Assembly (NCBI RefSeq): GCF_045999315.1
Contig: NZ_CP174607.1
Location: 372,001 to 436,000, forward strand
Length of the DNA stretch: 64,000 nt
Source of the DNA: Peredibacter sp045999315
GTDB lineage: Bacteria; Bdellovibrionota; Bacteriovoracia; Bacteriovoracales; Bacteriovoracaceae
Reading direction: 5' to 3'
Shown: in pieces, positions 49,615 through 58,522 of the stretch
How the letters are laid out: the number at the start of each line of letters is the position of its first letter
Numbering within the stretch: position 1 is the stretch's first letter
Notes under the pieces: generated by a model
The model's input: the letters and a program-made list of their open reading frames with translations, nothing else
Told to the model about the DNA's origin: nothing
Databases searched by the model: none
Position numbers and translations under genes: made by a program

Positions 49615-50714
49615 TACTTCTCCAAAAGTTCTAAGGCCTTCAAAGCGCAACCTTTGTGTTTAGAAACACCGGCGCGGCCTTCAAGAATCAGAACATCTCC
49701 CTTAATACCACAAGTACACGCTCCCACTCGACCATAGTCAGTGGTAAGAAGACTTGGGGCCGGATAACTAAAGTTATAAGAACATAAAAAATGCAGGAGC
49801 CCTCGTTCACCTTTTTGCCTTAAACTCAAATCATGAGGTGAGCGAACATACACACGGGCGTAATTTGGAATATGGAGATTTCCTAGCTCACAATCCACAT
49901 AAGGAATACCGTGCTCAACCATTCCAAAAAGATCACGTTGATTCTTTTGAGGAATGCCTAAACGCTCTTCAATAAACTTTCTAAATTCCTTCTTGGGAAT
50001 TTCTTTATCCGCCTTGCCCTTCCAACCACCACCGGTCTGTAACCAAGAGTCAGGACCAAGATTAAGCTTAATATTATGCTTTTCAATCACTTCAAATAAC
50101 AGGGCCGGAAAACCCAAAATACGAGTGGAAACTCCAGATGCCGCAAAATGCTTCAGCGTCTCAACTACGCCTTCTTCATTCAAGGCAAAGTCCTTCTTAT
50201 CTTCCTGCCACTGAATGGCGTAATAGACTTCTTTTTTGCCAGTGAAGTTCGTTAAAAGCTCATCCGTAAAGGCAGTGCCCAAGTCATTTGCGACCTTTGG
50301 ATCATAGGTAAAACAAAGGTAGTTATATTCTTTATCACTCGCCATCCCCAAAGACTGGTGAATACTAAGAGCGAGCTTCTTAACGTTATCCAGGCTCTGT
50401 TGATCCAAAAACTGCTGAGACTTTTGTCCCCCCGTTCCTGAGCTTGTAAGCGTCAGAACAAGATCTTCTTTTTTTGCGGTTCTTAGCTCATGCTCTTTAA
50501 ACAAGTGAACCATTGTTCCTGGAACTTTAGCGAGGTCCTCTTCGTTGTTTATGCTTGATGGATGAAAGCCTAACTTGTCCCACAATCTTTTAGTAAAAGT
50601 ATGATTTTTGTAATGATGAAGAGCGTTTTCTTTAAAACTGGCAAGGAAGAGACTTCTCGTGGTCTCTGAGAACTCAAACGGATTTGAATTGAGAAGTTTC
50701 TCAGTTTCACTCAT
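49614..50714 (-). CDS. LuxE-type acyl-protein synthetase
   Basis: 366 residues. The adenylate-forming loop LTLTSSGTGGQKSQ (about 88-101) and the family C-terminal pattern (LFGMVEHGIPYVDCE; LLTTDYGRVGACTCG) identify LuxE/acyl-protein synthetase. LuxE activates a fatty acid to acyl-AMP and passes it to LuxC. It is coupled by ATGA to the GNAT gene before it and by TAATG to the LuxC fusion after it. Confidence 0.9.
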   Translation of the reverse strand: MSETEKLLNSNPFEFSETTRSLFLASFKENALHHYKNHTFTKRLWDKLGFHPSSINNEEDLAKVPGTMVHLFKEHELRTAKKEDLVLTLTSSGTGGQKSQQFLDQQSLDNVKKLALSIHQSLGMASDKEYNYLCFTYDPKVANDLGTAFTDELLTNFTGKKEVYYAIQWQEDKKDFALNEEGVVETLKHFAASGVSTRILGFPALLFEVIEKHNIKLNLGPDSWLQTGGGWKGKADKEIPKKEFRKFIEERLGIPQKNQRDLFGMVEHGIPYVDCELGNLHIPNYARVYVRSPHDLSLRQKGERGLLHFLCSYNFSYPAPSLLTTDYGRVGACTCGIKGDVLILEGRAGVSKHKGCALKALELLEK

Positions 50715-51844
50715 AGGTTCAATAACTTTGGATTTAACGACATCCGTTTCCAGGCGTTGTAATACTCTTCCAAATAAACTTGGTTAAGTCCTTTTAAGCG
50801 CACGTTTTGGAAATCAAAGATCTCAAATGAGCGGCTAAACACCACGAAATCATGGCGACGATCTCCCACCTTTTGAAAGGCAGGAAAAAGGCCACACGGG
50901 ATAAATTTCGCTCTTAAAATACTCTCTAGAATCTTTGGTCTGTCCGCCCGTGCGATGACTTCAATATAGCGAGCACCGGCGTCTCGTAACAGTTTATTGG
51001 AACGAAGAAAGAGATCCGTGAAGTTTAAATTCCCCGGCATCTTACCACCTACGATCACGCAGTAACCGTCCACACTCGAAAGGTGACAGAAGAGTTCCAC
51101 GGATTGATCAGGAGTCAGGATCACCAGGTTCGGTTGATGGAAAGGGAAGAACTCAAACTCTAATTGCTTTTCATTCTTTAAATGTTGGTACCGATAGTTC
51201 ACAAACTTTGGTGACTTCACGACTTCTAAATCACCCGGCTCAACCAGGACCTTGGATGGTCTATCCGGGATGATGGTTTCTAAAGCACCCATCCCCACTT
51301 CATTTTGTACAATATCGTAGAGAGAAGCGACCTCATGATGAATCATGTAGTTCTTATTTCTCTTCTCTAAAGCTTCGGGATAAACAATCGCTGCCAGACA
51401 ATGAGTTTCATATTCATTGGTTCGGTGAGCGTTGGGAAAGATTCCTAACTTTTTAAAGCCCAGTTTTTCAGTGAGGGTCTGAGCAGCTTCATTCACAGTA
51501 CGAGTGGTTGAATAAATCACATCCACGCCACCGGTCTTCTCCCGAAGATATTTGATTCCGAAGGCCAGAAGCTCTTCCATGATCCCACGTTGGCGATATT
51601 CGTTTCTCACCACCGCCCCGAAGGCCTTGGCGATCAAGTTTTCTTTATCGTAAGCAGTAAGAACTGAAGCAATAATTTTGCCATTGTCCTTCGTCACAAA
51701 CCAGAAGCCGGCCTCGGATTGAATGAACTGACGGATAAGACCAAAGTCCTTCATCAAAGGATCAGGATATGTTCCTTGATAAACATCAAAGTAAAGCTGA
51801 GAAATCTGAAAGATGTCTTCTTCGGTCGCTAATTGTAGGTTCAT
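50711..51844 (-). CDS. GNAT acetyltransferase, first gene of the LuxE/LuxC operon
   Basis: 377 residues. The N-terminal GNAT domain has the acetyl-CoA loop VVRNEYRQRGIMEELLAFGI (about 87-106) and AAQTLTEKLGFKKLG. After residue 180 a second, GNAT-like half (YIEVIARADRPKILESILRA, KFIPCGLFPAF) suggests a double-domain protein. It probably acylates the product or a carrier of the acyl-reduction pathway, inferred from the operon. A promoter-like pair ends 6 nt before the ATG. Confidence 0.85.
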   Translation of the reverse strand: MNLQLATEEDIFQISQLYFDVYQGTYPDPLMKDFGLIRQFIQSEAGFWFVTKDNGKIIASVLTAYDKENLIAKAFGAVVRNEYRQRGIMEELLAFGIKYLREKTGGVDVIYSTTRTVNEAAQTLTEKLGFKKLGIFPNAHRTNEYETHCLAAIVYPEALEKRNKNYMIHHEVASLYDIVQNEVGMGALETIIPDRPSKVLVEPGDLEVVKSPKFVNYRYQHLKNEKQLEFEFFPFHQPNLVILTPDQSVELFCHLSSVDGYCVIVGGKMPGNLNFTDLFLRSNKLLRDAGARYIEVIARADRPKILESILRAKFIPCGLFPAFQKVGDRRHDFVVFSRSFEIFDFQNVRLKGLNQVYLEEYYNAWKRMSLNPKLLNL

Positions 51845-51850
51845 GGCCAG

Positions 51851-51878
51851 AGAGTACCATCCTCAGGATTTTCCTCAA
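51851..51878 (-). promoter_or_regulatory. Possible promoter of the GNAT/LuxE/LuxC operon, leaderless arrangement
   Basis: On the minus strand TTGAGG (51878-51873), a 16-nt spacer and TACTCT (51856-51851), then 6 nt to the ATG. The -10 is poor (three of six). Confidence 0.3.
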
Positions 51879-51946
51879 GCGACCACCACCTTTTTACAAG
51901 GTGTTTGACTCCGAAAAGCAATATAAGTACCTTACTTTCCATCCTT

Positions 51947-52771
51947 ATGAAGAATGTCACCACCCCAATGGGGCTTTATTATCAATTTCCTTTCGTGGAC
52001 CGGAAAGAACGGGCCCAGCTTTTGAGCTGGCTTGAGACCCTCCACCCTCTCTGGGAAATGCGATTTTCAGAGCATAACCCACCTCCGGAAGGTGATGAGC
52101 AGCGCCCTCTTTTAAGACCGGTTTATTGGCTTGGGAACTGGCAATTTGCTTGTTTAGATTACTATCACCCTCCAAAGGGAATCCTTCACCGTTGCGTCCG
52201 TGCTGAAACTTATCCTCCGCTTCTTCAAAAACTAGTGGATAGAATTGAATTCATCGCGAAGAAACGTTTTCCAAAAAGTTACTTTCCTGAAAAATGGAAA
52301 CTCAATACTTGTCTCATTAATTTCTACGGGAATAAATTCGAAGACGGAAAATGGGTCGATCGCGCTCGGGTTGGTGAGCATAAAGATTTCGAACCAGGAC
52401 CTGTAGGATCACTTTCATTGGGCGATCGCGCTTTCTTTCAGTTCGTTAACGGCAAATCATCTTTGGGCGAAGACAATATTGTGTTCTCACAGTGGCTTGA
52501 GGATTCATCACTGCAAATCTTTGGTGGTGATAAATGGAAAACAAAAACTTTCCACAGGGTTCAACGAGTTGAAGATAAACGCAAAGAAGTTTTGGGTCCA
52601 AAGATCGAAAACTTCCAAACCCGTAGAATCAATTTCACCTTCAGATATGTTCCCGAAGAACACATCTACCAATTAAAAGACATGCCGGCCCCGAAGCTTC
52701 AGGACATCCGTCCCTATTTAGAGACCTTGGCCTTGCATTCTTCCTACTTTAAAAAGCTTATAACTCCTTAA
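51947..52771 (+). CDS. AlkB-like 2-oxoglutarate/Fe(II) dioxygenase
   Basis: 274 residues from the ATG at 51947; later ATG codons exist and no ribosome site marks one. The double-stranded beta-helix core has NFYGN, RVGEHKDFEPGPVGSLSLG with the iron-binding HxD pair, FHRVQRV with the distal His, and RRINFTFR with the 2OG-binding Arg and the AlkB-type ending. AlkB proteins demethylate DNA, RNA or proteins. It is divergent from the GNAT/LuxE/LuxC operon. TTGACT at 51905-51910 could be its -35. Confidence 0.83.
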   Translation: MKNVTTPMGLYYQFPFVDRKERAQLLSWLETLHPLWEMRFSEHNPPPEGDEQRPLLRPVYWLGNWQFACLDYYHPPKGILHRCVRAETYPPLLQKLVDRIEFIAKKRFPKSYFPEKWKLNTCLINFYGNKFEDGKWVDRARVGEHKDFEPGPVGSLSLGDRAFFQFVNGKSSLGEDNIVFSQWLEDSSLQIFGGDKWKTKTFHRVQRVEDKRKEVLGPKIENFQTRRINFTFRYVPEEHIYQLKDMPAPKLQDIRPYLETLALHSSYFKKLITP

Positions 52772-52856
52772 AACCACGCCCATTCAGAGAAAATCACTCA
52801 AGTTATTTGAATATCCGACGAAAAGACTCAAAACAAGCTAGGAGAGGATTTACCTC

Positions 52857-53996
52857 ATGTTTAGAGTACTATCGGTACTCGTGGGGGTGTGGTGCGCCTG
52901 CAGTTTTGCGGACACTACTACCAACCAGGAGCTCTTAAAAAATTTGAGTGCACGAATGGAAAAACTTCCATCGAAGAAAGGTGCGCTCATTAAGAGTTTC
53001 ACTCATCACACTCAGAGTTACATTTACGATCAGGCATTAGCGGTCATTGCGTTCGCTAAAGCAAAAGAAAAGGATAAGGCGAGGTCACTCCTGCTGGGTC
53101 TTGAGTCCCTTCAGATGAAGGACGGCTCGCTTTACTTTTCTTATTACATGGATGGAGTTTCTCCCTATCCAATTGAAGGTGATAAGCGTTTTGCTGGCGC
53201 CATCGCATGGGTAGCACTTGCGGCCTCTCACTATCAACATGCCTTTCACTCAAAAGAATTTTCCGCCTTTAACTATCGCGTTCTTTCTTATCTTCAATCT
53301 CAAATGGCAGATCTGAAAGTTAATGGCGAAGAAGTAAAAGCAGTTCGATTTGCTCCAACCGATATTAAGGCCACACGCTGGAACGAGGCCGAAACCGTTG
53401 CTCTCGAGCACAACCTTGATGCCTATGCGGCCTTCAAACACTTTGCTCAGTTGAATAAAACCGAGAAGTGGAACGGGGAAATTAAGGGGCTAAATCGTTT
53501 CATCATGAGCATGTGGGACAGTTCCCGCTCTCATTTCTGGTCAGGGGCCAATGTAAAAACTGGCGCCATTAACAAAGACGAACTTTATCTTGATAACCAA
53601 AGCTGGAGCTTACTTGCTCTCGATCGTGATGCTCTTCGTGAAATTAATCCAAAGCTTGCAATGGAACTTAATTGTGATGCCTTTTATGTTGAACATGAAA
53701 ACGTAAAAGGATTTATGGACAGTAAACCGACACGTCGTCCTGCCTCCTCAAAGTTTGTGTGGTCAGAAGGAACTTTGGGGCAAGTATTGGCCATGAAAAA
53801 GGTCGGATCAACTTGTAACGATCAATCGGCCGATCAATTCATGTATTCGATTCATAAAATGAAAAAAGCCGACGGTGGTATCGCCTACGCCACTTTTACA
53901 CCCAATCCTGATTTCACCACTGCTTCGTCAGTAGCTGGAACTGCATGGTTATACTTTGCCGTGAATGATGTGAATCCGTTTGAGATTAATTTATGA
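52857..53996 (+). CDS. Secreted alpha-toroid (six-hairpin glycosidase-like) protein
   Basis: 379 residues with a signal peptide (LVGVWCACSFA). Repeated helical hairpins are seen (YIYDQALAVIAFAKAKEKDK, EHNLDAYAAFKHFAQLNK, LDNQSWSLLALD), with glycosidase-like short motifs (KDGSLYFSYYMDG, WSEGTLGQVLAM). The overall shape resembles six-hairpin glycosidases, but I cannot name the family or the catalytic acids. It is coupled by ATGA to the next small secreted protein. Confidence 0.7.
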   Translation: MFRVLSVLVGVWCACSFADTTTNQELLKNLSARMEKLPSKKGALIKSFTHHTQSYIYDQALAVIAFAKAKEKDKARSLLLGLESLQMKDGSLYFSYYMDGVSPYPIEGDKRFAGAIAWVALAASHYQHAFHSKEFSAFNYRVLSYLQSQMADLKVNGEEVKAVRFAPTDIKATRWNEAETVALEHNLDAYAAFKHFAQLNKTEKWNGEIKGLNRFIMSMWDSSRSHFWSGANVKTGAINKDELYLDNQSWSLLALDRDALREINPKLAMELNCDAFYVEHENVKGFMDSKPTRRPASSKFVWSEGTLGQVLAMKKVGSTCNDQSADQFMYSIHKMKKADGGIAYATFTPNPDFTTASSVAGTAWLYFAVNDVNPFEINL

Positions 53997-54418
53997 AGTT
54001 CTTACTTATTTCATTTTTTTTTATTTCCGCTTCCACACACGCCAAGATTGATAATCAAAAACTCAATGGCTCATGGATTTCAAACTGCATTCAGAGTCAA
54101 ATCTACAGCAAATTGGGTCATGTGAAAGAAATCTATACTTTTGAAGGAAGTTCATTTGTATTCAAACGTGAGTGGTATAAAGATTCAAAGTGCCAAAAGA
54201 TCTCTACCATAGATACAGTCCAGGGCGATTATCAAATCGGTGACCGAGCGATGGATCCCAAACATCCTTCGAACACATTTCAGGTGGAATTCATAACTAA
54301 GGGTCAATCAAAACAAGGTCTTCTGTGGGTCAATACTGACCATACTAACTTAAGAATTTCCCGTGACTACGGAGACAATTCAATCCTTGGTATATTTATC
54401 TACTCAAAACAGAAGTAA
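53993..54418 (+). CDS. Small secreted beta-barrel-like protein
   Basis: 141 residues. Signal peptide FFFISASTHA, then LNGSWISNCIQSQ and beta strands (VKEIYTFEGSSFVFKREWY), as in small lipocalin-type proteins. No specific family. It overlaps the alpha-toroid gene by 4 bp, so the two are translated together. Confidence 0.7.
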   Translation: MKFLLISFFFISASTHAKIDNQKLNGSWISNCIQSQIYSKLGHVKEIYTFEGSSFVFKREWYKDSKCQKISTIDTVQGDYQIGDRAMDPKHPSNTFQVEFITKGQSKQGLLWVNTDHTNLRISRDYGDNSILGIFIYSKQK

Positions 54419-54421
54419 TTT

Positions 54422-56254
54422 TTAGACTTCCAAATCTTTTAGTTTAACTTCGTAGCCCTGAAAAATTTCATCATGCTTCATCGTGATCTCTGTCAGTTCT
54501 TCGAATGAAGAATCAATTTTCTTATTCACCTGTCCGAGTCGTTGAGATGATTCCTGGATCTTTTTTGAGTCACTTGCGGGATCAATGAGAACGGCCTCAA
54601 GAGTCTTTTGTTCTTCTTCTAGTTTGATGATCTCTTTTTCAAGAGTTTCCATTTTCTTTTTAAGAGGATTTAATTCTCGGCCGCGTTCAATAATCATTTC
54701 TGAACGAAGACGTTTTACTTCCTGACGATTGGGCCTGTCTGCCGTTTTCTGAGGTGCAGGTGCGACCTCTTCTTCTTCCCAACCAATCTTACGAAGGAAG
54801 CCATCGTAATTTTCATCCAAATACTCCACCTTGTCGTGATGGAACACAATGAGCTTAGTTGCCACATCTCGGATCATGCTCTCAGAGTGGGTCACAATAA
54901 TGACTGCACCTGGGTAGTTCTGAAGCTCTAATGTCAGCGCCTCCACTGATTCTTGGTCCAAGTGGTTGGTGGGCTCATCCAGAAGGAGCAGGTTACTAGG
55001 TTTTACTAAAAGCTTACCCAGGAGAACTCGTGCTCTTTCACCACCGGAAAGGACCTTGATCTTTTTCTTGGCGAGGTCTCCACTAAACATCATCACACCA
55101 GCAATGCTTCGAGCACGCTGAAGTCCCATCATGGGATTCACTGAAAGAATTTCTTCTTCAATGGTATTTTCCAGATCCAGACGATTGATATTGGTCTGAC
55201 CAAAGTGTCCAAGCTGCATGTTCACGTTGGAACTCACTGATCCAGACTTCGGTTCTAATTCTCTTGCCAAAAGATTTAAAAGCGTCGACTTCCCTTTCCC
55301 ATTTTTACCGATGATGGCGATTTTATCATTGCGGCCAATCGAGAAACTTAGGTCTTGTATTAAACTTTGTTCGGTATAACCAAAGGAGAGATCCTTGGCC
55401 TCCATGAGAATTTTCCCAGGACATTCCTGGTGATTAAATTCAAAATCCAAGGTGGCCATCATCGAAAGGGCCTCCATCTCTGGAAGCTTTTCTAAAAGTT
55501 TCATACGCGACTGGGCCTGAGCGGCCTTACTCGCCTTGGCCTTAAAACGATCAACGAAAGCTTGAAGATCTTTTTTCTTACGCTCTGTATTTTGCCGAGT
55601 TTTTTCGTAGATCTCTTCTTCCGCTACGATCTGCTCAAAATATTTGGTCGAGTCACCCGGAATCTTAAAGAGTTTTTGTCTCCAGATTCCCATGGTATGA
55701 GTCGTAACACTGTCCATGAATCCGCGATCGTGTGTAATGAGAATCATCTCGCCTTTAAACTCACGAAGAAACTTCGTCAGCCAGCGCATAGACACGATAT
55801 CAAGATAGTTGGTGGGCTCATCCAGGAGCAAACAATCCGGCTCAGATAGAAGAACTTTCGCGAGATTCAAGCGAATCTGATACCCACCAGAAAAGTCCGA
55901 AGGAGGACGATTAAAATCTGTGATCTTAAATCCCAGACCCAGAAGCATCTTCTCAACTTTATACTGCTCAAACTCCGCGTTCTCGCCACGAAGGGCAGTT
56001 TTACACTCTTCAAGAATTGTTGGATGTGAAAAATGTAAGTGCTGCTTTAAAGTTCCAATCTGATAGTTCTTAGGAACAATATACTCTCCCCCATCATAAG
56101 ATTCTTCACCGAGAAGAATTTTAAAAAGAGTCGATTTCCCAGTTCCATTTCTTCCCACAAGGCCAATGCGCTCGCCTTTACCTAAAGTGAAAGTGACGTC
56201 CTGAAACAGGACTTGTGTTCCAAAACCTTTGGTTAAATTTACAACTTGAATCAT
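54422..56254 (-). CDS. ABC-F family ATPase
   Basis: 610 residues with two ABC domains and no membrane segment. Walker A motifs are GRNGTGKST (about 36) and GKNGKGKST (about 318). Signatures are FSGGYQIRLNLAK (first, altered) and LSGGERARV (second); Walker B is LLLDEPTNYLD and LLLDEPTNHLD. The second switch reads VTHSES instead of the usual SHD. A coiled-coil arm region and a long charged C-terminal coil (MIIERGRELNPLKKKMETLE) suggest the Uup/YheS group. ABC-F proteins act on the ribosome E site. It is coupled by ATGA to the upstream gene. Confidence 0.92.
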   Translation of the reverse strand: MIQVVNLTKGFGTQVLFQDVTFTLGKGERIGLVGRNGTGKSTLFKILLGEESYDGGEYIVPKNYQIGTLKQHLHFSHPTILEECKTALRGENAEFEQYKVEKMLLGLGFKITDFNRPPSDFSGGYQIRLNLAKVLLSEPDCLLLDEPTNYLDIVSMRWLTKFLREFKGEMILITHDRGFMDSVTTHTMGIWRQKLFKIPGDSTKYFEQIVAEEEIYEKTRQNTERKKKDLQAFVDRFKAKASKAAQAQSRMKLLEKLPEMEALSMMATLDFEFNHQECPGKILMEAKDLSFGYTEQSLIQDLSFSIGRNDKIAIIGKNGKGKSTLLNLLARELEPKSGSVSSNVNMQLGHFGQTNINRLDLENTIEEEILSVNPMMGLQRARSIAGVMMFSGDLAKKKIKVLSGGERARVLLGKLLVKPSNLLLLDEPTNHLDQESVEALTLELQNYPGAVIIVTHSESMIRDVATKLIVFHHDKVEYLDENYDGFLRKIGWEEEEVAPAPQKTADRPNRQEVKRLRSEMIIERGRELNPLKKKMETLEKEIIKLEEEQKTLEAVLIDPASDSKKIQESSQRLGQVNKKIDSSFEELTEITMKHDEIFQGYEVKLKDLEV

Positions 56255-56982
56255 GGTTCCTCAGTACTCGCAGCTTGATCTTCTTCACCTGGAGGCGGAG
56301 GTGGTGGGGCCATTTTTGAAATCTGGAGATTCAGCATCAACTGGCAATTAGTCGCCAGGGCCCGAACGGTCGGATCTAGTTTATCATTGGTTAAAATTTT
56401 GGCGACTGCCGCCTCACGATCAACGTACTCGTTGAGCTTTTCTTCTTCCGGAATACTATCGCCGAAAGTTGTGGCAATCACACAATTACTATCTTTCGTT
56501 TTAGAATAAGCAGTCAGGAAATTTTGCATATCAATTTCCATCCACAATGAGAAAAACCGCTTAACCATTTCCTGGTTTTCACCTTGAAGCACATTCAAGA
56601 GATCCAAAAGAAAATTCACCATCTCAGGTTCATTAAGATTTAAAAGATCTCTCCAGCGAAACACTACCATCTCAAGATTTTTATCAAGAGTTAATCCAAA
56701 CATAGTTGGATGACTCTTGAAATAATTCATCGCGGTTTCACGAACATCTTTCGATGGGTTTCCATGGAAATCATCCAGCAAGGCCAAAAAGACCTGACGA
56801 GGTGTTTGCTTTAAGGTCTGATCTTGGGACATAGAAACAACTTCTCGATCAGAAGTAATATCGCTCGATTGAGTCTCAGGAACTTTCGAGTTCAGCTTCT
56901 CGGTGGCTTTATCAAAGAGGCGCATGACCACATCAATGCGGACCAGAACCACTACGATGACTAAGACAACCAGATATTTCAT
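56251..56982 (-). CDS. Membrane-anchored helical protein with polyproline tail
   Basis: 243 residues from the ATG at 56982; an upstream TTG at 57000 is less likely. One N-terminal helix (YLVVLVIVVVLVRIDVV), then HEAT-like helical sequence (VFLALLDDFHGNPSKDVRET, NEPEMVNFLLDLLNVLQGE) and the C-terminal stretch APPPPPPGEEDQ. No family is recognised. It lies 34 bp from the divergent symporter gene and is coupled to the ABC-F gene, whose translation of the Pro tail could need EF-P. Confidence 0.7.
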   Translation of the reverse strand: MKYLVVLVIVVVLVRIDVVMRLFDKATEKLNSKVPETQSSDITSDREVVSMSQDQTLKQTPRQVFLALLDDFHGNPSKDVRETAMNYFKSHPTMFGLTLDKNLEMVVFRWRDLLNLNEPEMVNFLLDLLNVLQGENQEMVKRFFSLWMEIDMQNFLTAYSKTKDSNCVIATTFGDSIPEEEKLNEYVDREAAVAKILTNDKLDPTVRALATNCQLMLNLQISKMAPPPPPPGEEDQAASTEEP

Positions 56983-57004
56983 AGCAAAAGAATAAATCAA
57001 AACG

Positions 57005-57010
57005 TATAAT
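57005..57010 (+). promoter_or_regulatory. -10 element, leaderless arrangement for the symporter gene
   Basis: Perfect TATAAT ending 6 nt before the ATG at 57017. There is no good -35 and no Shine-Dalgarno. It lies in the 34-bp gap between divergent start codons. Confidence 0.5.
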
Positions 57011-57016
57011 CTAGCT

Positions 57017-58420
57017 ATGATTTCCCATCATACCCTACTGCAATTCCTGAACCCTTTGGACTGGATTATTTTCTTTGCTGTTTTAGCGGCGACTTTTGCA
57101 TGTGTGGTTTGGGGCCAGAAGAAAAAACAGGAACTTTCAGAGTCTGAACAAATGAGTACGGTTGAACTTCTCCTTATGGGAAGAAGACTGACTCTGCCAA
57201 TCTTTGTCGCCACTTTGGTTGCGACCTGGTACGGGGGGATTTTTGGAGTCACGGCCCTGTCTTATGAGAAAGGTATCTACAATCTTCTGACTCAGGGAAT
57301 TTTTTGGTATGGAAGTTATCTTCTTTTCGCTTTTTTCCTGGTGAAAAAAATCCGCAATTTTGATGTTATGACGATTCCTGAATTAGCAGGAAAAGTCTTT
57401 GGCCCGAAGGCCCAGAAACTCACCGCCACTCTCAATTTCCTGAACCTTTTACCACTGGCTTACACCATCTCACTCGGACTCTTTTTACAGGCCGTCTTTG
57501 GTGGCTCCCTGTTCATCAATACGTTTTTAGGAGTATTGCTGGTGACTCTCTGGTCACTCTGGGGAGGATTCAGGGCGGTGGTTTACTCTGATATTGTGCA
57601 ATTTGTGGTGATGATCCTGGCGGTTTTTCTCATTGTGGTTTTTGCTTGGGCCCAAATGGGTTCACCGATAACTCTCATGAATCAATTACCGGCCACTCAC
57701 CTGGATTGGACCGGTGGTGAGAAGACCAGTACGATTTTAGTTTGGGGATTTATCGCTCTTTCCACTCTCGTTGATCCCAACTTCTATCAACGTGTTCTTG
57801 CGGCCGAGAGTGAGAAAACAGCAAAACGCGGAATTATCATTTCTACTTTCATCTGGTTCTTTTTCGATTGTTGTACGACTTTGGGTGCTCTTTATGCACG
57901 TGTGGCCCTTCCGAATGTTGACCCTAATAATGCTTACTTGCAGTTTGCGATTCAGCTCGTGCCTCATGGAGTGAGAGGATTTATCTTGGCCGGGATTCTC
58001 GCCATTATTCTTTCCACGCTGGATGCTTATATTTTTAACGCTGCCACTTCTGTCAGTTACGATTTTTTCAAACTCAAAGATAAATTTAAGACCTGGCACC
58101 ATCATATTGCTCTGATAGCTGTGAGCCTTGCATCAGTTTTAATCGGATTTCAATTCGAAGGAAATGTTGTGGAAGTTTGGCGCACACTCGGTGGTTTTTC
58201 TGCTGCCTGCCTTCTCTTTCCTCTCCTCGTGGGCCAGTGGAAACCAGGAGTCATTTCAGAGAAGAGTTTTTGTTGGGCCGTATCATTTGGTTGTATTGGC
58301 ATTGTGTCATGGAAAGTTATTAACAAACTCTTCGAGTTATCCACATTAGATGAGTTTTATATCGGACTACTTTGTACAACTCTCCCCCTAATTCCATCTC
58401 TCCTTCGTAAAAAAGCCTGA
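57017..58420 (+). CDS. Sodium:solute symporter (SSS family)
   Basis: 467 residues with 12-13 helices. SSS features: ELLLMGRRLTLPIFVATLVA at the start of helix 2, GIFGVTALSYEKG, and GGFRAVVYSDIVQFVVM, the family signature region. Substrate unknown; the sequence lacks enough detail to separate proline, pantothenate or acetate types. It is a single gene, with -10 at the start codon. Confidence 0.9.
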   Translation: MISHHTLLQFLNPLDWIIFFAVLAATFACVVWGQKKKQELSESEQMSTVELLLMGRRLTLPIFVATLVATWYGGIFGVTALSYEKGIYNLLTQGIFWYGSYLLFAFFLVKKIRNFDVMTIPELAGKVFGPKAQKLTATLNFLNLLPLAYTISLGLFLQAVFGGSLFINTFLGVLLVTLWSLWGGFRAVVYSDIVQFVVMILAVFLIVVFAWAQMGSPITLMNQLPATHLDWTGGEKTSTILVWGFIALSTLVDPNFYQRVLAAESEKTAKRGIIISTFIWFFFDCCTTLGALYARVALPNVDPNNAYLQFAIQLVPHGVRGFILAGILAIILSTLDAYIFNAATSVSYDFFKLKDKFKTWHHHIALIAVSLASVLIGFQFEGNVVEVWRTLGGFSAACLLFPLLVGQWKPGVISEKSFCWAVSFGCIGIVSWKVINKLFELSTLDEFYIGLLCTTLPLIPSLLRKKA

Positions 58421-58522
58421 TTGGCGCTCTTGCCTCTATGCATTCAAGGGTGTCATTTCGCACAAAAGCTGCTATCGTCGGTGCATATTTTTTCGACAGT
58501 TTCGCCAACAAAAGGATGACGT

